Assembly: GCA_963662155.1 (NCBI GenBank)
Contig: OY759262.1
Coordinates: 64,614,263-64,678,262, forward strand
Direction of reading: 5' to 3'
From: Lamellibrachia columna
Lineage: Eukaryota; Annelida; Polychaeta; Sabellida; Siboglinidae
Length of the DNA stretch: 64,000 nt
In this document: positions 11,302 through 23,399 of the stretch, piece by piece
How positions within the stretch are numbered: position 1 is the first letter of the stretch
Layout of the letters: each line of letters begins with the position of its first letter
The notes under the pieces: generated by a model
What the model was told of the DNA's origin: nothing
What the model saw: the letters and a program-made list of their open reading frames with translations, nothing else
Database searches by the model: none
Position numbers and translations under genes: made by a program

Positions 11302-12360
11302 AGCGGTTTCTGTAGACATCAACACTTGGTGGATGCCTGCTACACTATTTGTATTTGAAATCATCCATCATCATAGCCACTGTTGCAATGGAGAACGGCA
11401 ATTAGTGATTAGTTTTACATAAAATAAACTACGTTTCGCTGATATACACACTAGTTGCAATCAAATATATGTACTAGTTTGAAGTATTATGGATAGATAT
11501 TATTTTGGTTAACAACAGATATTCCATGCATCTGTCATTGTCATAAGCCTTGAGGGCTGACTCGTACCCGGAAGAAGAAGAAAACATCGATGCGAGCAAC
11601 GTTTGCTAAACCAAGTCTTTTTGTAGCAACGCATCCGATTGGTTGATACGGCATGTGGAACAAAGTACAAATCCACGTACAAATCCAAAGTACAAATCCA
11701 CGGCATGGTTCCGCCAAGGTTGGCAACAATACCACCACTGGTTAATGAAGATGCCAATCCCTGGATTCCTAAAAATTAGTGTGTATTATTCATGATTGGC
11801 CTGGGTCAGTGACTCTAGTGGACTCTGACCAGCTCAATGTCCTCTTCATTAACTCTTATAGCCCTAAATTAGTTTTGAGCCAATGTTTCTTGTGCATCAC
11901 GCAATGTTCTTTAGGCAGATAAAAAAGTTCAGCGATAAATTATTTCATGGCTGAGATATTGATTCTGCGGCATTGACATCTGTTTTGGAAAAGCTGCGTA
12001 ATTGGCACAAATTAGCAGGGTTAGATTAATTGAACATTGTTGGTGAATGAAATCAGTGTAATATTATCAGGTTAAAACAGATGTCACTTGTGGCTGGGAG
12101 ATGGCTTCAAAAACCACAATATACATGCATGCATGCCTGTGCGTGCAGGCATGCGTGCATGTGTGCGTGCAGACACTCAAGGCTAGACAATGATCAATGA
12201 AGCTATGTGTTTAGTGCTTCAAGCTGAGGTAGAGTGTTAACTAGTAGTAGAACAGTGGGGGGAGGTGGGGGTGGAGGGGTTGTTGTCATCACTGGTGTTT
12301 CTTGACATGTCATAATAGTGATGCCATTGATGGCGTGTTAGTCAGTGTGTCTGTCTTAAG
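11302..12360. other. Unique sequence
   Basis: Contains a short AAATCCA doublet near 11668-11700 and an alternating GCATGC-rich patch at 12121-12172 (ATGCATGCATGC, GTGCGTGCAG). No gene seen. Confidence 0.5.
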
Positions 12361-12625
12361 TGTGATACAGGTAATGGTAAGTTCTTATATAGTTCTTAGG
12401 ACTGTTCAAAGCACTTTACACTTCTCCCACTGCAGACCTGTTCATTCCAACTCGACTTCTCTAGGAAGCATTCAAACAATCTGTAATTACTGCCTGAAGA
12501 CTATTGTTTCACATTTATCCATCACTGTCTATGGCCAGTTACTCATTTATACAGCTGAGTGAGCTGGACGTGAGTCTTCTTGATTTAGAGTCCTGCATTC
12601 TAACCACTGCGCCCCCAGGGTAGCT
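12361..12625 (-). mobile_element. SINE family 1, inverted copy
   Basis: Read on the minus strand, the head is GGGGGCGCAGTGGTTAGAAT at about 12618, followed by TCAGCTGTATAAATGAGTAA (12560-12541) and the tail CAGGTCTGCAGTGGGAGAAG, ending near a TATATAAGAACTTACC. A deletion removes most of the B-box region. Confidence 0.7.
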
Positions 12626-13019
12626 AGCCACTCCTCACCCTAAACATTCACTACTGATGGACATTATAAAAAATTGCACAAATTTGACACCTATGTAACA
12701 CTGGACCAAAGCAGTAGTTGGAAGTGATATGAGACTGTTGTTGACCTTCCAGTCTCCAACAGAAGCCAAGTTAAAGTCCAGTGTAGACACTTCAGGAAGT
12801 TGTCTCCACTTAGTAAGATATCAAATGAATCCTATTGAATTGCACCATCTGACCCATCCATGCCTAACCCATGAGTTCTTACATGTTTAAAAATTAATTG
12901 TGTTTCATATTATATACTTGTTTAGGCGTTGCCTTTGCCAGAACATTCGGTAATACTCAGTAGCACTCAGTAACACCTAGTAATGTTCAGTAACGCTCGG
13001 TAGCACTCGATATTACCTG

Positions 13020-13240
13020 GTAACAATACAATATAAAACACTTCTACTGTGCAAAAATCCTTGTGAGACCGAAGCTCGGCAGCACACCAAAACAAAAGGG
13101 GTTATGCAGTTTTTAATTGATCAGCAGTTCCAGTCATGAACATTTGGATTGGTACACTGAGGAACTATGGAGGATAACGCCTTGTTTACGGCAACATTTT
13201 ATATTTCCTATGGACTTAATGCTAACAGGGAGTGAGTTCA
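13020..13240 (+). repeat. Dispersed repeat A, copy with single internal unit
   Basis: AAAACACTTCTACTGTGCAA, GACCGAAGCTCGGCAGCACA, ACTGAGGAACTATGGAGGAT and TATTTCCTATGGACTTAATG then CTAACAGGGAGTGAGTTCA. It is collinear with 6490-6700 but has only one copy of the segment that is tandem there. Confidence 0.65.
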
Positions 13241-14039
13241 GTAACATGCAGTAACATTGCAGCAACATTCTGTAACATACACACCTTTGGAATTGTTTAG
13301 TTCATGTCAATTGTCAGTGGACAATTTATTACTGCTATTGTTAATTTTAATGTCAGTCATTCCACCTAAGTTTGAACAATTCAAAATTACCTAAAAAATG
13401 TAAATATATTTAAATATTAGACAACGTGATTAAATGCTTCCTTTCCACGAGTCAATTTGCATGTTTGGGTGTGTGAATTCCACATAGTGTAGGTGGATAT
13501 TTCTCATGTTTGGTCACAACAAGATGTGATTAATGGCTGGATTCTGTTTTTGTTAGTGAAGTGCTGTGGTTTGGCTATTGTCAGAGATTCACAGGCCCAA
13601 CTGCTGTTGTATTCTGATGTAAAGAGGATTGTTGGATTCCATTGCGCAGACTGGCAGATGTTTTATTTCAATGAACTTCTGTAATATTTGCAATAAACCA
13701 TTACATCAAAACTGGCAAGGCAAATAGTAATATGGCTGTCATGGTAAATGGAATGACACTGACAGGTTGTAGTGGTCTGAAGAGGTTTATTGTCACTTTG
13801 AAAGTGGACCCATGATTGGTCCATTAAACTGAGATAACATCAGTGTCGTACTTAGTTTTACTGTATGTCACTTGATGTTCCTAGTGACATCGGCAGAGCC
13901 ATCTGGTGTGCTGTTGCTTCATGTTGTGATGGTTCCTTCGATCTTTGTTTTTGACTTTGGCTTTTGACCTTGTTTCTTGACCTTGGTTTTTGACCTTGGT
14001 ATTACATGGACCAACCAGCTTGTTTAATATCAGAGATAT

Positions 14040-14850
14040 TACTGTGTCCTGTTAACCAGTAACTTTGTGAGAGTATTACATATGTCAGTTATTGAATGTA
14101 CATTTATGACAATATTATAATTAAGAACTTTCCCAATGGTTTCATGTTTAAGATGGTACAGTGCATGTTGCTGGACAGTTCTGTATAATCCTAATATCAT
14201 TCTAAAAAAAGGTGCATCTTGGGTGCCATATTGAACTGCTTGAAGCCAGTGCAGCACCATGAGCACAGGCGTCACATGGTCGCGGTTCTAGCGAATCGTC
14301 ATAACATAAGCACAGGCATTTTGTACTGCTGTAGTTTGTCAATTACAGTCGCCGGCAATCAATTGAGGAGGCTGTTGCAGCAGTCAATGCGGGGCTTGCG
14401 TAGGCATGCAATCTTTTGAGTTTGTTCATGGTCTAAATAGCGACTAATTCATCGAATGCTGTGGAAATGGTGGTGTGTTTGAAGGGCTTGGTGCAGTCGA
14501 AGGTCACTCCCATGTTTCTGGCTAAATAGAATCGTTGCCGACCGCTATGCCATCTGGTAGACCTTGCTGGTTTGCAGACTTCGCGTGAATGACGAGGAGC
14601 TCCATCTTATCATCAGTTTCTGCCTGTTGATCTTCATCTATTGATGCAAGCAAAGTTCCGTCTTTCTGATGGCAATCCCAGGTGATGTATCTTCAGTGAG
14701 GCTGAATTCTTCAAAAAGCTGGGTATCATGAGCATATAGATGGGAAGCTGTGCCATGTTTAAGTAGTGACATGGCAGGAGTCATATATGTATAGTAAACA
14801 GTTGTGGTCTGATAACAGACCCCTGTGTGACCTCACGGGTCTGTTGGTTA
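14040..14850 (-). pseudogene. L2-like LINE reverse transcriptase, degraded
   Basis: Minus-strand blocks in order: EVTQGSVIRPQLFTIHI near 14830 (G-V-P-Q-G-S-V-L-G-P motif), HLYAHDTQLFEEFSLTE near 14740 (the YADDTQL catalytic box with Asp changed to His), TDDKMELLVIHAKS, NMGVTFDCTKPFKHTTI, RIDCCNSLLN, then LPATVIDKLQQ and PVLMVLHWLQ. These are the typical blocks of L2-clade LINEs (C/Y-A-D-D-T-Q-L-Y, S-R-x-D-Y-C-N-S-L-L, L-x-K-L-Q, L-H-W-L-P). Several frameshifts and stops show it is dead. Confidence 0.85.
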
Positions 14851-14935
14851 TATTTGGGCTAGTCTGAGAACAGACTGTTGTGTGACCTCACTGGTCTGTT
14901 GGTTATATTTAGACTGTTCACTGACAGTTTATAGT

Positions 14936-15030
14936 AACAAAAATAAAACTTCTATAGCACTTAAATTCTGAGGAACGCGAGCTCAGAGGTGCAACAAACC
15001 AGGATCATTAAGCATGACATCATGAACAGG
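14936..15030 (+). repeat. Dispersed repeat A, 5' fragment
   Basis: AACAAAAATAAAACTTCTAT, AGCACTTAAATTCTGAGGAA, then GAGCTCAGAGGTGCAACAAA. It abuts the L2-like LINE remnant ending near 14850. Confidence 0.65.
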
Positions 15031-15173
15031 GAAGAGTAAAAGTCATCATCAGAATGAAGAACTGCTGAGGATTTCAGTTAGAAATGCAGTTTCAAAATTT
15101 TGTTGTTGATTGTGTTGATGGCTGCTCTCAGATCAAGTAACAAGCAGCAGGCACCTTGGCATTTGTCCAGAGG

Positions 15174-15372
15174 TTATGTCGTGAGGGGTTATGTCCATGA
15201 GGGGTTTTGTCTTGAGGGGTTATGTCCATGAGGGGTTATGTCCATGAGGGGTTATGTCCATGAGGTGTTTTGTCCTGAGGGGTTATGTCCTGAGGGGTTA
15301 TGTCCGTGAGGGGTTTTGTCCTGAGGGGTTATGTCCATGAGGGGTTTTGTCCTGAGGGGTTTTGTCCACCAG
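15174..15372. repeat. Minisatellite, 15-bp unit, about 13 copies
   Basis: GAGGGGTTATGTCCAT with variants GAGGGGTTTTGTCCT, in a mixed order. Confidence 0.95.
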
Positions 15373-16646
15373 GATTTGTCTGTACCCCACAGTTGTCAGT
15401 GCTCTGGATTAAGTTGTCACGCACATACAAGAATGTGGGTTATTTTCCCAAAGATGTTCAATTAAGCTTTGATGAAAAGCACATATTGGAAATAAGCTTT
15501 CATTTCATTGGGCATACCCTTCAACAAACACTTGGCTGGTACTAGCTGATGACTTTTATTTTATTATTATCATTGACGATGACTTACTTAGGAGGCGGCA
15601 GTTTCTTGTGTGGCAGGATTGAAAATAGTGAGATGACATTCTTAAAATGATGTCAATATTACAGCAAAAAACCCTTCTGGCTGCATAAGCGCACACATCA
15701 CACGATCGACTTTACATGATCTGTGATGACAGTACAAACACGATTTACTGGAGGTAAATTTAGATGTATGCTATTTTATAGACAGGAGTGTATTAGTACT
15801 GCAGCTGAATGTATTGAGACTAGTCAACTTTGCACGCATACATGCATGCACGACTACGCATGCATACATGCACGCACTCTTGAACGCATCACCTGAGCCG
15901 CAGAATTTAATGCCCATCATTTGAACACAAGCGAACTACTCATGTGCATGACACAGGTTTTAGGACTCCATTAAGTATGTGTGGAATGTCGCGTAATAAT
16001 CGCCTTGGAGGCAAACTTGCCTCATTAACTGATGCTGCCACTTTGAAGGTATCATAACCAGAGGCTGGTGCTTTAACTTTCATCTCCCTACAGCTTGTTT
16101 TAGTACACACAGGCTTTCTGTTTGACATGGTTTCTACTCATGAAATTATGGGAAATCTGGTCAGTGTCACGTCACTGGGTGGGTGGGTGGTTGGGAGGGA
16201 GGTGGGGAAGGGGTTGGGAGTGGGTGTGAGGGAGGTGCGGAGGGGGAAGGGGACAGGTTGTGAAAACATTCAGCACATTATGAATGAGATATGGGCAGCA
16301 GAAGGGATTGTTTGGCAGGGATGAGGGATGTTAATAACCGGGAGGGAAGGCAGGTATGTAAACATAGCAGACTGATGACATTGAGGTGGGAAGATTAACA
16401 TTGGGGGGGGGATGGAGGACACAGCCCTGCACGGATGTAATCAGTGATGTATGCGTATGTTCTCGTGTGTGTGCGTTCATGCATATTCAAACCCATTACC
16501 TCTTGAGGCAAGCAAGAAACCATTGAGATATTAATAACAAGATATTTTGAGAAATTAATGACTAATGAGGTTCCGTTGCATTGTTGACTGGAGCATTCTG
16601 TAAAAATTATTCATGAATATATTAATCTTTTACTTGTTTTTCACAA

Positions 16647-16806
16647 TCAGTTTTACCCTTTTTTCTCTGCAACATTTTGACAGCTGTCTTCATCAAACAC
16701 TGGTGTGGAATCCCCTACTTAGGAGCAGTCACTACTAGTCAGTCTAATGTAGACAGCGGAAAACTGTCGAAAACTTTACAAAGAAAAAGGTAAAATTGGC
16801 TCTGAA
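16647..16806. mobile_element. Inverted-repeat element, copy 1
   Basis: The left arm at 16647-16688 (TCAGTTTTACCCTTTTTTCT, then GACAGCTGTC) and the right arm at 16752-16806 (GACAGCGG, then CAAAGAAAAAGGTAAAATTG) are imperfect complements of roughly 45 bp around a 63-bp loop. A related element is at 48596-48780. Confidence 0.6.
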
Positions 16807-17322
16807 AAATCAGTATAAATTATATTACAATCGCCCGGTTTTATGGATCTCTTCACAATTATTCATGAAAGCCTGGTTGTTGACTTGACCGCTCTCAGCC
16901 ACAAGACCTTGACCGGTCATTGAGAGCCTCTTGACTCTGTCCTCAGTGGTCATGACATAGTGGCAGTAGTGGTCAGTGTGGTCTTGTCACTGTCAGTTGT
17001 ATCTCTTCAGCTAGAACCCTGCAGGGTGAAGTTTCTCAGGGGTGTAAGAGGGCACAATCAAGTACCCCCTTGTGTAGAGTGGCTGGGCATTGAAGGAGTA
17101 TAGAACTCTCCAGAAGTTAAGATGTAGGAAGTCTAGTGTGCTGACTGGGGTGGTAATGGGATGCCCAGGGCTGGACTAGTTACTGGATGAGTTTATTTCC
17201 CTGCAAATGCAAAATCTTGTTTAAACGGTGTCACAGGTGTCTTTTGAGTATTTGTTTTGTGTATACAAATGGTATTTTCACATATTTAGGGGGCAACTGT
17301 AGCTTTTTTATGTGATTTATAT

Positions 17323-17388
17323 TTTTGTCACACGCATGTTGCCATAATTAACTGATTTTGTCACACGCATGTTGCCATAATTAACTGA
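17323..17388. repeat. Two tandem copies of a 33-bp unit
   Basis: TTTTGTCACACGCATGTTGC then CATAATTAACTGA, identical. Confidence 0.95.
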
Positions 17389-18506
17389 TAACTATTTTGC
17401 TGAATAAAACAAATGGGCCAGGTAAACTTTCAATGTTATAGTCTTCTCTCATGATCACATGTCCCCAAAGGCAAAACCCTTAATCTGTTCCTGCTACCCA
17501 CCCACCCAGCAGGGGGTAAATGTTACCCACCCCATCACCTGATTAGGACATCACCCATGCAACTACTGATGGAAATAGACAGTTTGTAAGAGATCTCTGG
17601 TAGTTGAGTAGTTCCCCTGTCAGGCTGTCTCAGACAGATGAACTACTACTACGTCTTCTTCTGGTCAGGAAAGCAACTGGTGACAGACGTGAGGCAGGTC
17701 TCTCTTGGCCATTCACACTGAGGTAGCCAAAGAGCCAACAAGCATTAATTAAAATAAATTAATATGTAATAATAGACAGCAGTATCTAGAATGTTGTTGT
17801 TTAACCTGTAGTTTATTTTATACGTGATTTATGTACTTTTGAAAAGACAAGATTTCACTTTGAAATATATACGATGATATGAATGAATGAATATACATTT
17901 AAATAAATGTGTGTTGTTTAAGCTGTAGGAACACAAAGTACTGGTTCTGACATAATTTATTATAGTACATCTGATTCCTTGCAGTAATTATAAGCAAGTA
18001 ACACATGCTGGGAATCACTATAGTATTGCCATCATATCAACTCCATTTATTAAATTATTCATTACGGTTTGGTGTTCAGGAATTAATTATTTGTCTGAAT
18101 AGTTGATAATTTTTGGGCTGAAAAGGGTCTCTAATAGTTGATAATATTTTTCATTTAATAGCTGATACTCTTGAGGCTGAATAGTTGACAATATCATGGG
18201 GTGACTAAGAGGGGTATGAACTAGGGGGTGACAAAGAGGGGTATGAACCAGTGGGGATGAGTAAGAGGGGTGTGGTGAGAAATAGGGTAGACTCAGATAA
18301 TCAAGGAATCTGTAAGTGGAAGAAACAAGAACTTGTTGGGAACAGTTTGAGACAACAGTAGGGTGATTTACCCTTTCTTGGAGATAGGGTAGACAGGTTG
18401 TAATAAATGTAGGGTCACTGAGTATTACCCCACCCCTTCCCTCCCTTTCAGAACCACAAACGTACATGTCTGTCTGTCGTCTGTCTGTCACCTCAATGAA
18501 AGTGTG

Positions 18507-18524
18507 TGTGTGTGTGTGTGTGTG
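18507..18524. repeat. (GT)n microsatellite
   Basis: A short GT run after GAAAGTGTG. Confidence 0.85.
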
Positions 18525-19814
18525 GCTTTCAAAGGGTGTAGGAGGGCGTTAGGGGCTTATAATGGTGTAAGGGTGTCAGGGGTTTAGGGAGGGCATCTGG
18601 TGCAGTTAGAGGGTAGACAGAGGGCAGCAGAAGGGGAAATAAGTGTCACATGTAGGAATGAATGAAATGATGACTAGAATAAAAAAAATTAAGCCACGTC
18701 TTTGGGTTTAAAATGGGCTGACTATTGTATTAGCTTAGACGACTTGTTTCAGCTCCCATCGCCCCTGCACTCAGCTGTGTGAACCAGTATCTACTCGCGA
18801 ATGAATTGCAAATTTGGAACTCAAGTTTCTGTAAATATGGCGCCAAAACTGTCTGGGGGGGGGTTCATTCGTGGAATGTCTGGAACTCTCCATAAACATT
18901 ATCTGATGTAGTCAATACTGACTAGACTACGGAAGTATTACATAATCCATGTTGAATCTCAGCCAAAATTAGCGGGCTTTCATTTTATTCTTAATATTGT
19001 TTCCCCAGGGCAACTTCGCCACCATATTTACAGAAAATTTGAGTTACAAATTTGTAAGTCTTGAGAATATGGGCCCTGGCTCTTGTAGCTGGTTAACCTT
19101 GGATACATCCTAAATCACATTGGATACATCCTAAATCACATCTGCCTTCATCAATGAGTCTAGATTGTAAAACACTTGCCCTGTAGGATGGGGAAAGTAT
19201 TAGTGCTAAGTCTAGATGCACAAGGCAACCACACGAAGTGGTACCAGTCTCTGTGACAGTCCATGTATAAATGTTTGGGCTCCATGACTGTGACCAGCAG
19301 GCTGTCAGACTTATCTAATGAAGCTAAACAGAACATTAATTAGCAGAGAACCTGAGAGTCTGGTGAGAGCTGGAGGTGTAGTCAATTGAACCCCCACTTC
19401 TGGCAAGCCCAGCAAACATCAGCACCTCCAGGTGAACCGTCTCATGGGAATGTAAACAAACATCAGGTGACTAAATATGTCATCATCAGTATGGCTGTCA
19501 ATGGCTGATCACCAAACATTGTAGGATTTTTTCTAGGATTTTTTATGCCTGATATTGAGCAAATATGTGCCATATATTTTAAGATGTATCAATGTTTAGA
19601 CTACAATCTAAGGCACCATTTCCACCTGTTTGAAGCATGGCTATACTTTGTATAGTGAACAAGATTGCCTTTCAAAGCTACAGGCTTCAGATGGCTAGTG
19701 GACAATGAAGCCATTGTCTTATCTAGACTCCAGTACTTTTTTATCCATGTATAGCTCTTGTCAGATAGTTGTCAACTTATTATCACAAGTAACTGTTGGC
19801 AGAGGTTTAGAGTC

Positions 19815-20216
19815 GTTGACTATGATTTGAGCCTGAGTTTCTTGTAAAAGTTATTACATTTATGGATATCGAGTCCATGTGTGTCCATGACAGGTGACAC
19901 ATCTACGCTCTGTGTGAGATCTTTAACTTCCCCTGGCAAAGACACCAGGTAGAAGGGATGGACAGCTTTTAGTGTCTCTTCCAAAAGACACAGGCAAAGT
20001 GGGGTGAACAAAATTGCACAAGGTTTTAAAATTGAGGTAGTTGGAGCCAAACCTCAGCCCTTTCGGTTTAGACGTTCTAACCAATCTGTAGAGAATATTG
20101 AATTAACTTAGCTAGTTCTGATGAGAAGATCAAACCCCAGCCCTTTCGGTTTAGACGCTCTAACCACTCTGTAGAGAATATTGAATTAACTTAGCTAGTT
20201 CTGATGAGAAGATCAA
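19815..20216 (-). mobile_element. SINE family 2, inverted, with head duplicated
   Basis: The minus-strand head, containing GGTTAGAACGTCTAAACCGA, precedes a body with CACTTTGCCTGTGTCTTTTG, GACACTAAAAGCTGTCC and TGGTGTCTTTGCCAGGGGAA. An 83-bp direct duplication (20048-20216) carries the head twice; both copies include the anticodon-arm sequence TCTAAACCGAAAGGGCTG. Confidence 0.75.
20048..20216. repeat. 83-bp direct duplication across a SINE head
   Basis: CAGCCCTTTCGGTTTAGACG occurs at 20055 and 20138; the sequence through GATGAGAAGATCAA is duplicated nearly without change. Confidence 0.9.
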
Positions 20217-20744
20217 CCGTGGGGGTTTGTAATGTTAGACATTTGACTGACTGATAGAACAGCTGGCCAGCAGAGGAAGGGAGGATAGTTACTGACATGA
20301 ACTGTAATCTCAGGATACTAATCTCATGGTATCTGCCCTGTGAGAACCTACTAGTCTGTCCCACTCTGTCCAGCTTCACTGGCCACCGAATAATGTTAAC
20401 TGAAGTGAGAAATGTATGCTGGCTCATTATTGACAGGTGTCTGCAGAAACACATCTCCACTGTAGCACATTAGAGCACATTATGAGAGATAACCTGTGTG
20501 AACTGGCAGCCCGTTCATGGGAACTGACTCCATTTACAGCCCTGACAGTTTACGTCTTCCTACAACTGTTAGCAATGTCGCTTTGACCTGGGGTGAAACG
20601 GGTCTGTTTGATCCCCTGACTATTGGCATTCAGCTCAGATAAAAAGTGTAAATTCTCCGCCACCCGCCACCCTCCCGTACTGGCTCACAGAGCACAGCCA
20701 CAGCCAAGATCACTTACAGAGCTAGTTAGTTCCCAGTGGCAGGC

Positions 20745-20790
20745 ATGTGTTGTCACCTCATGTGTTGTCACCTCATGTGTTGTCACCTCA
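20745..20790. repeat. Three copies of a 15-bp unit
   Basis: ATGTGTTGTCACCTC in tandem. Confidence 0.92.
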
Positions 20791-21471
20791 CTCCAATATC
20801 AATTTAATATGAATGACTGAATAGTACTGTTGAAATACTGCATTGGGCGAATCAGATGTTGCTGAGTTAATGTGTGGCTTATTGTAAAGATAATTTTATC
20901 AGGAAGCCTTCCTTCCTTGAATTGCAGGTTAGTGTGTCAGTAAACAGAAAGTTGCGAAGACGCAAAAAGATGACGGTGCTTGTTAGTAACGACCATTTTG
21001 ATGATATCTGAAGGATGTCTGACCGTTTTTATCATAAAATCATGATATATGACACAATTTTTTTATTTTAATGACTCGAGTTGCACAATGAATGGAAGCA
21101 GCCTAAGTGGCAGATCAGGATGGACCTGAAAGTTGTTCTTAGTTCAGTTATTTATTAGTTACTCTCCATTCTTGCTACAGTTTGGAAACATACTTGTTCT
21201 GCTAATTGTTTGTATTTTTGTAATAATTGTATCTACACAGCCCCTCCAATTGCTATAGGTACAACTAGATCCACCCGCCTGGTTCACCTGTCATGCTGCC
21301 CCGGCTCAACAACGAGGTCAATAATCGTAAACAGGAAATGGTCAAATTATATTATGCATTATTTCTTGTGAGAAACAAAGTGGAATAAGTTATTACGACC
21401 CGTTTAAAGTGCGCCTACTCAAGGGAATCCCCGGTCAAAGTAGTCATTGTCAACTTAGATGCAGGCACAAG
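20791..21471. other. Unique sequence
   Basis: AT-rich, no recognisable feature up to the amplified SINE. Confidence 0.5.
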
Positions 21472-21480
21472 ATGTGGGCG

Positions 21481-21912
21481 CAGTAGCTCACTGGTTAGAA
21501 CGCTGGACAGTAGCTCAGTGGTTAGAGCACTGCACAGTAGCGCACTGGTTAGAGCGCTGCACAGTAGCGCACTGGTTACAGCGCTGCACAGTAGCTCAGT
21601 GGTTAGAGCACTGGACAGTAGCTCAGTGGTTAGAGCACTGGACAGTAGCTCAATGGTTAGAGCACTGGACAGTAGCTCAGTGGTTAGAGCGCTGGACAGT
21701 AGCTCAGTGGTTAGAGCACTGGACAGTAGCTCAATGGTTAGAGCACTGGACAGTAGCTCAATGGTTACAGCACTGGACAGTAACTCAATGGTTAGAGCAC
21801 TGGACAGTAGCTAAGTGGTTAGAGCGCTGCACAGTAGCTCAGTGGTTAGAGCACTGGACAGTAGCTCAGTGGTTAGAGCACTGGACAGTAGCTCAGTGGT
21901 TAGAGCACTGTC
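21481..21912 (+). repeat. 16 tandem Pol III A-box units, exact 27-bp period
   Basis: The unit CAGTAGCTCAGTGGTTAGAG then CACTGGA; 432 bp equals 16 x 27. Substitutions (ACTGG, AATGG, GCGCTG) occur but no length change. It lies inside a SINE head and is followed at once by a 3 x 16-bp array. Confidence 0.97.
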
Positions 21913-21958
21913 AACCAAGAGGACTGTCAACCAAGAGGACTGTCAACCAAGAGGACTG
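21911..21958 (+). repeat. Three exact copies of a 16-bp unit
   Basis: TCAACCAAGAGGACTG three times, 48 bp, the anticodon-arm part of the same tRNA-like head. Confidence 0.95.
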
Positions 21959-21985
21959 CAGTTCAAGTCCAATTGCTGCCGTTTC

Positions 21986-22970
21986 GATGACTTACGTTGA
22001 CTCAGAATGGAGGTCTCTCTCCAATCCACTGATTCTAGCCACCAGTGGGAACAATTCAAACTACCTGTGTCTACAAAGAGGTGCGTTTCCCTTAAGCACA
22101 CTCTTCCCTTTGTTCCATCTCCAATTAGTGGCCATTGTACCTCAGTTAGCCGTCTCGTCCCCATTCTTGATGACAGTTGCATTGCCCAATGACTGACCAT
22201 GGACCAGTCCCGATTACTACACCCTGCCGAGACAGTTCCGATTACTACACCCTGCCGAGACACCCCGCAGAAATAATCACCAGTTTCCCTGATGACCACC
22301 AGGGAAAGCAGCTCTGTCTGAGGTTATTAAAATGTCATAATCGGTTGTCATTAAGCAGATTGTTGTAATTATTTCAATAAGCATAACGGGTCCTGCGCTG
22401 GAATTGGAATAAAGTGGTCATGTGACTGGCGCCAAATGAAAGGATTCCGTGATGAAGGTTTTAATTTAGGGGAATTGAAAGTTGATTAAATGGAACCTCT
22501 GCATGCAAAGCTGGTGTATGATCAGCTATTCACCCCCATAAAATATTCACCCCTTTGCAGGCTCTTAGCCAGAAATAATTGTTTGCCTGTCTTGATCTTT
22601 CTAAAAAATTTACAGCTTCCGTGGAAGCCATTATTGGTCTTTTCACTGGATGTGTGTTTTCACTGGTAAACCAATGCCAGTTGAGCCAGTGAAATCCATT
22701 ATTGGGCAAGTTGCTAGCTGTGCAGCGAGGTTGGTATTATCGCCTGTACATTAGTCACAACTTTGTGTACATTGAAGCCTTACTAAAAGCCTAATTCAAA
22801 ATCAATGAAGCCAGAATATTACATGATAATGAAAAATAAAAAAATTATTATATATGGTCAAATCTATATAATAAATGAATAGTCAACACAACACATACAT
22901 GAAAGTTTGTGAAAAGTAATATGGAACTTTATTTTAAATACATAAACATGGAAGTAATGCTTGCAACGCC
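21986..22970. other. Unique sequence after the SINE array
   Basis: A 30-bp doublet near 22208-22262 (CCGATTACTACACCCTGCCG, then AGACA). Otherwise nothing supported. Confidence 0.5.
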
Positions 22971-23329
22971 TTATGGCATATGTACATCCATGCAAATGTG
23001 TCTAACGTGAACAAATGTAATTAGAATCGCACTCAAAATCAAAGCCTGGATCCAACTCAGTTTCGACGAAGTTGACTGCAATTGCGCATGTGCCACTGCA
23101 AAGATTGCCATGAGTGGGCGACAATACAGTAGAGTCTTGGTTACCAGGGCTAGGCACATCGACATCACTGTAACAAAGGATGTGGAAGGCACCGCTGCCT
23201 CGGATTGTGCAGGGACAATTGCCAGAACGCCGTTCTTACTCGCGAAAAAGGCATCAATTGTTATTGACTTAGACATATTGACTTAGACATATTGCATCTT
23301 TTCACTCGCTCTCGCTTGGCAGGTGGCAT
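22971..23329 (-). pseudogene. Short intronless minus-strand gene fragment, possibly the N-terminus of a transposon-derived protein
   Basis: On the minus strand an ATG at 23329-23327 in a good context opens a basic peptide PPAKRERVKRCN, then runs into a stop. A perfect 14-bp tandem duplication (23263-23276 and 23277-23290) causes the break; past it a 101-codon frame (23276-22971) begins MSKSITIDAFFASKNG. A basic start followed by a short Ser/Ile...FF motif is seen in several hAT-like and ZNF862-like transposon-derived proteins. The second half also has a protein-like alternative frame (DVDVPSPGNQDS), suggesting a further frameshift. An AATAAA signal lies on the minus strand at 22933-22928, about 40 nt after the stop. 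Unusually CpG-rich sequence continues upstream to about 23400. The family is not certain. Confidence 0.35.
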
Positions 23330-23399
23330 TTTGAATTCGCTCCATGACATCCGGGTCACGGGATTGTTTTTTCCAATGAGAGCGCCGCTAGATAGACAC

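Larger units (their letters stand above)
15373..19814. other. Mostly unique non-coding sequence
   Basis: Includes the inverted-repeat element at 16647, the 33-bp doublet at 17323 and a G-rich stretch at 16180-16250. No exon with plausible splice sites and coding content was recognised. Confidence 0.5.
21472..21985 (+). mobile_element. SINE with tRNA head amplified into an array
   Basis: GGGCGCAGTAGCTCACTGGT starts the head. The A-box unit is then repeated sixteen times (21481-21912), followed by three copies of a 16-bp TCAACCAAGAGGACTG (21911-21958) and a B-box-like AGTTCAAGTCC at 21960. Each 27-bp unit contains TAGCTCAGTGGTTAGAGC, which fits the Pol III A-box consensus. The sequence beyond 21985 does not match either SINE body found elsewhere. 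Confidence 0.8.

Noticed and set aside
20638..20740. Possible exon after GGCATTCAG (SDKKCKFSATRHPPV ...)
   Set aside because: Acceptor acceptable but no consensus GT donor follows in the open frame; no homology.
21459..22196. 245-codon frame with VAQWLEHWT repeats
   Set aside because: A 27-bp unit is a multiple of three, so any stop-free frame stays open; it is a SINE head array.
22007..22368. Frames on both strands after the SINE array
   Set aside because: Multiple overlapping frames, a local 30-bp duplication and no recognisable domain.
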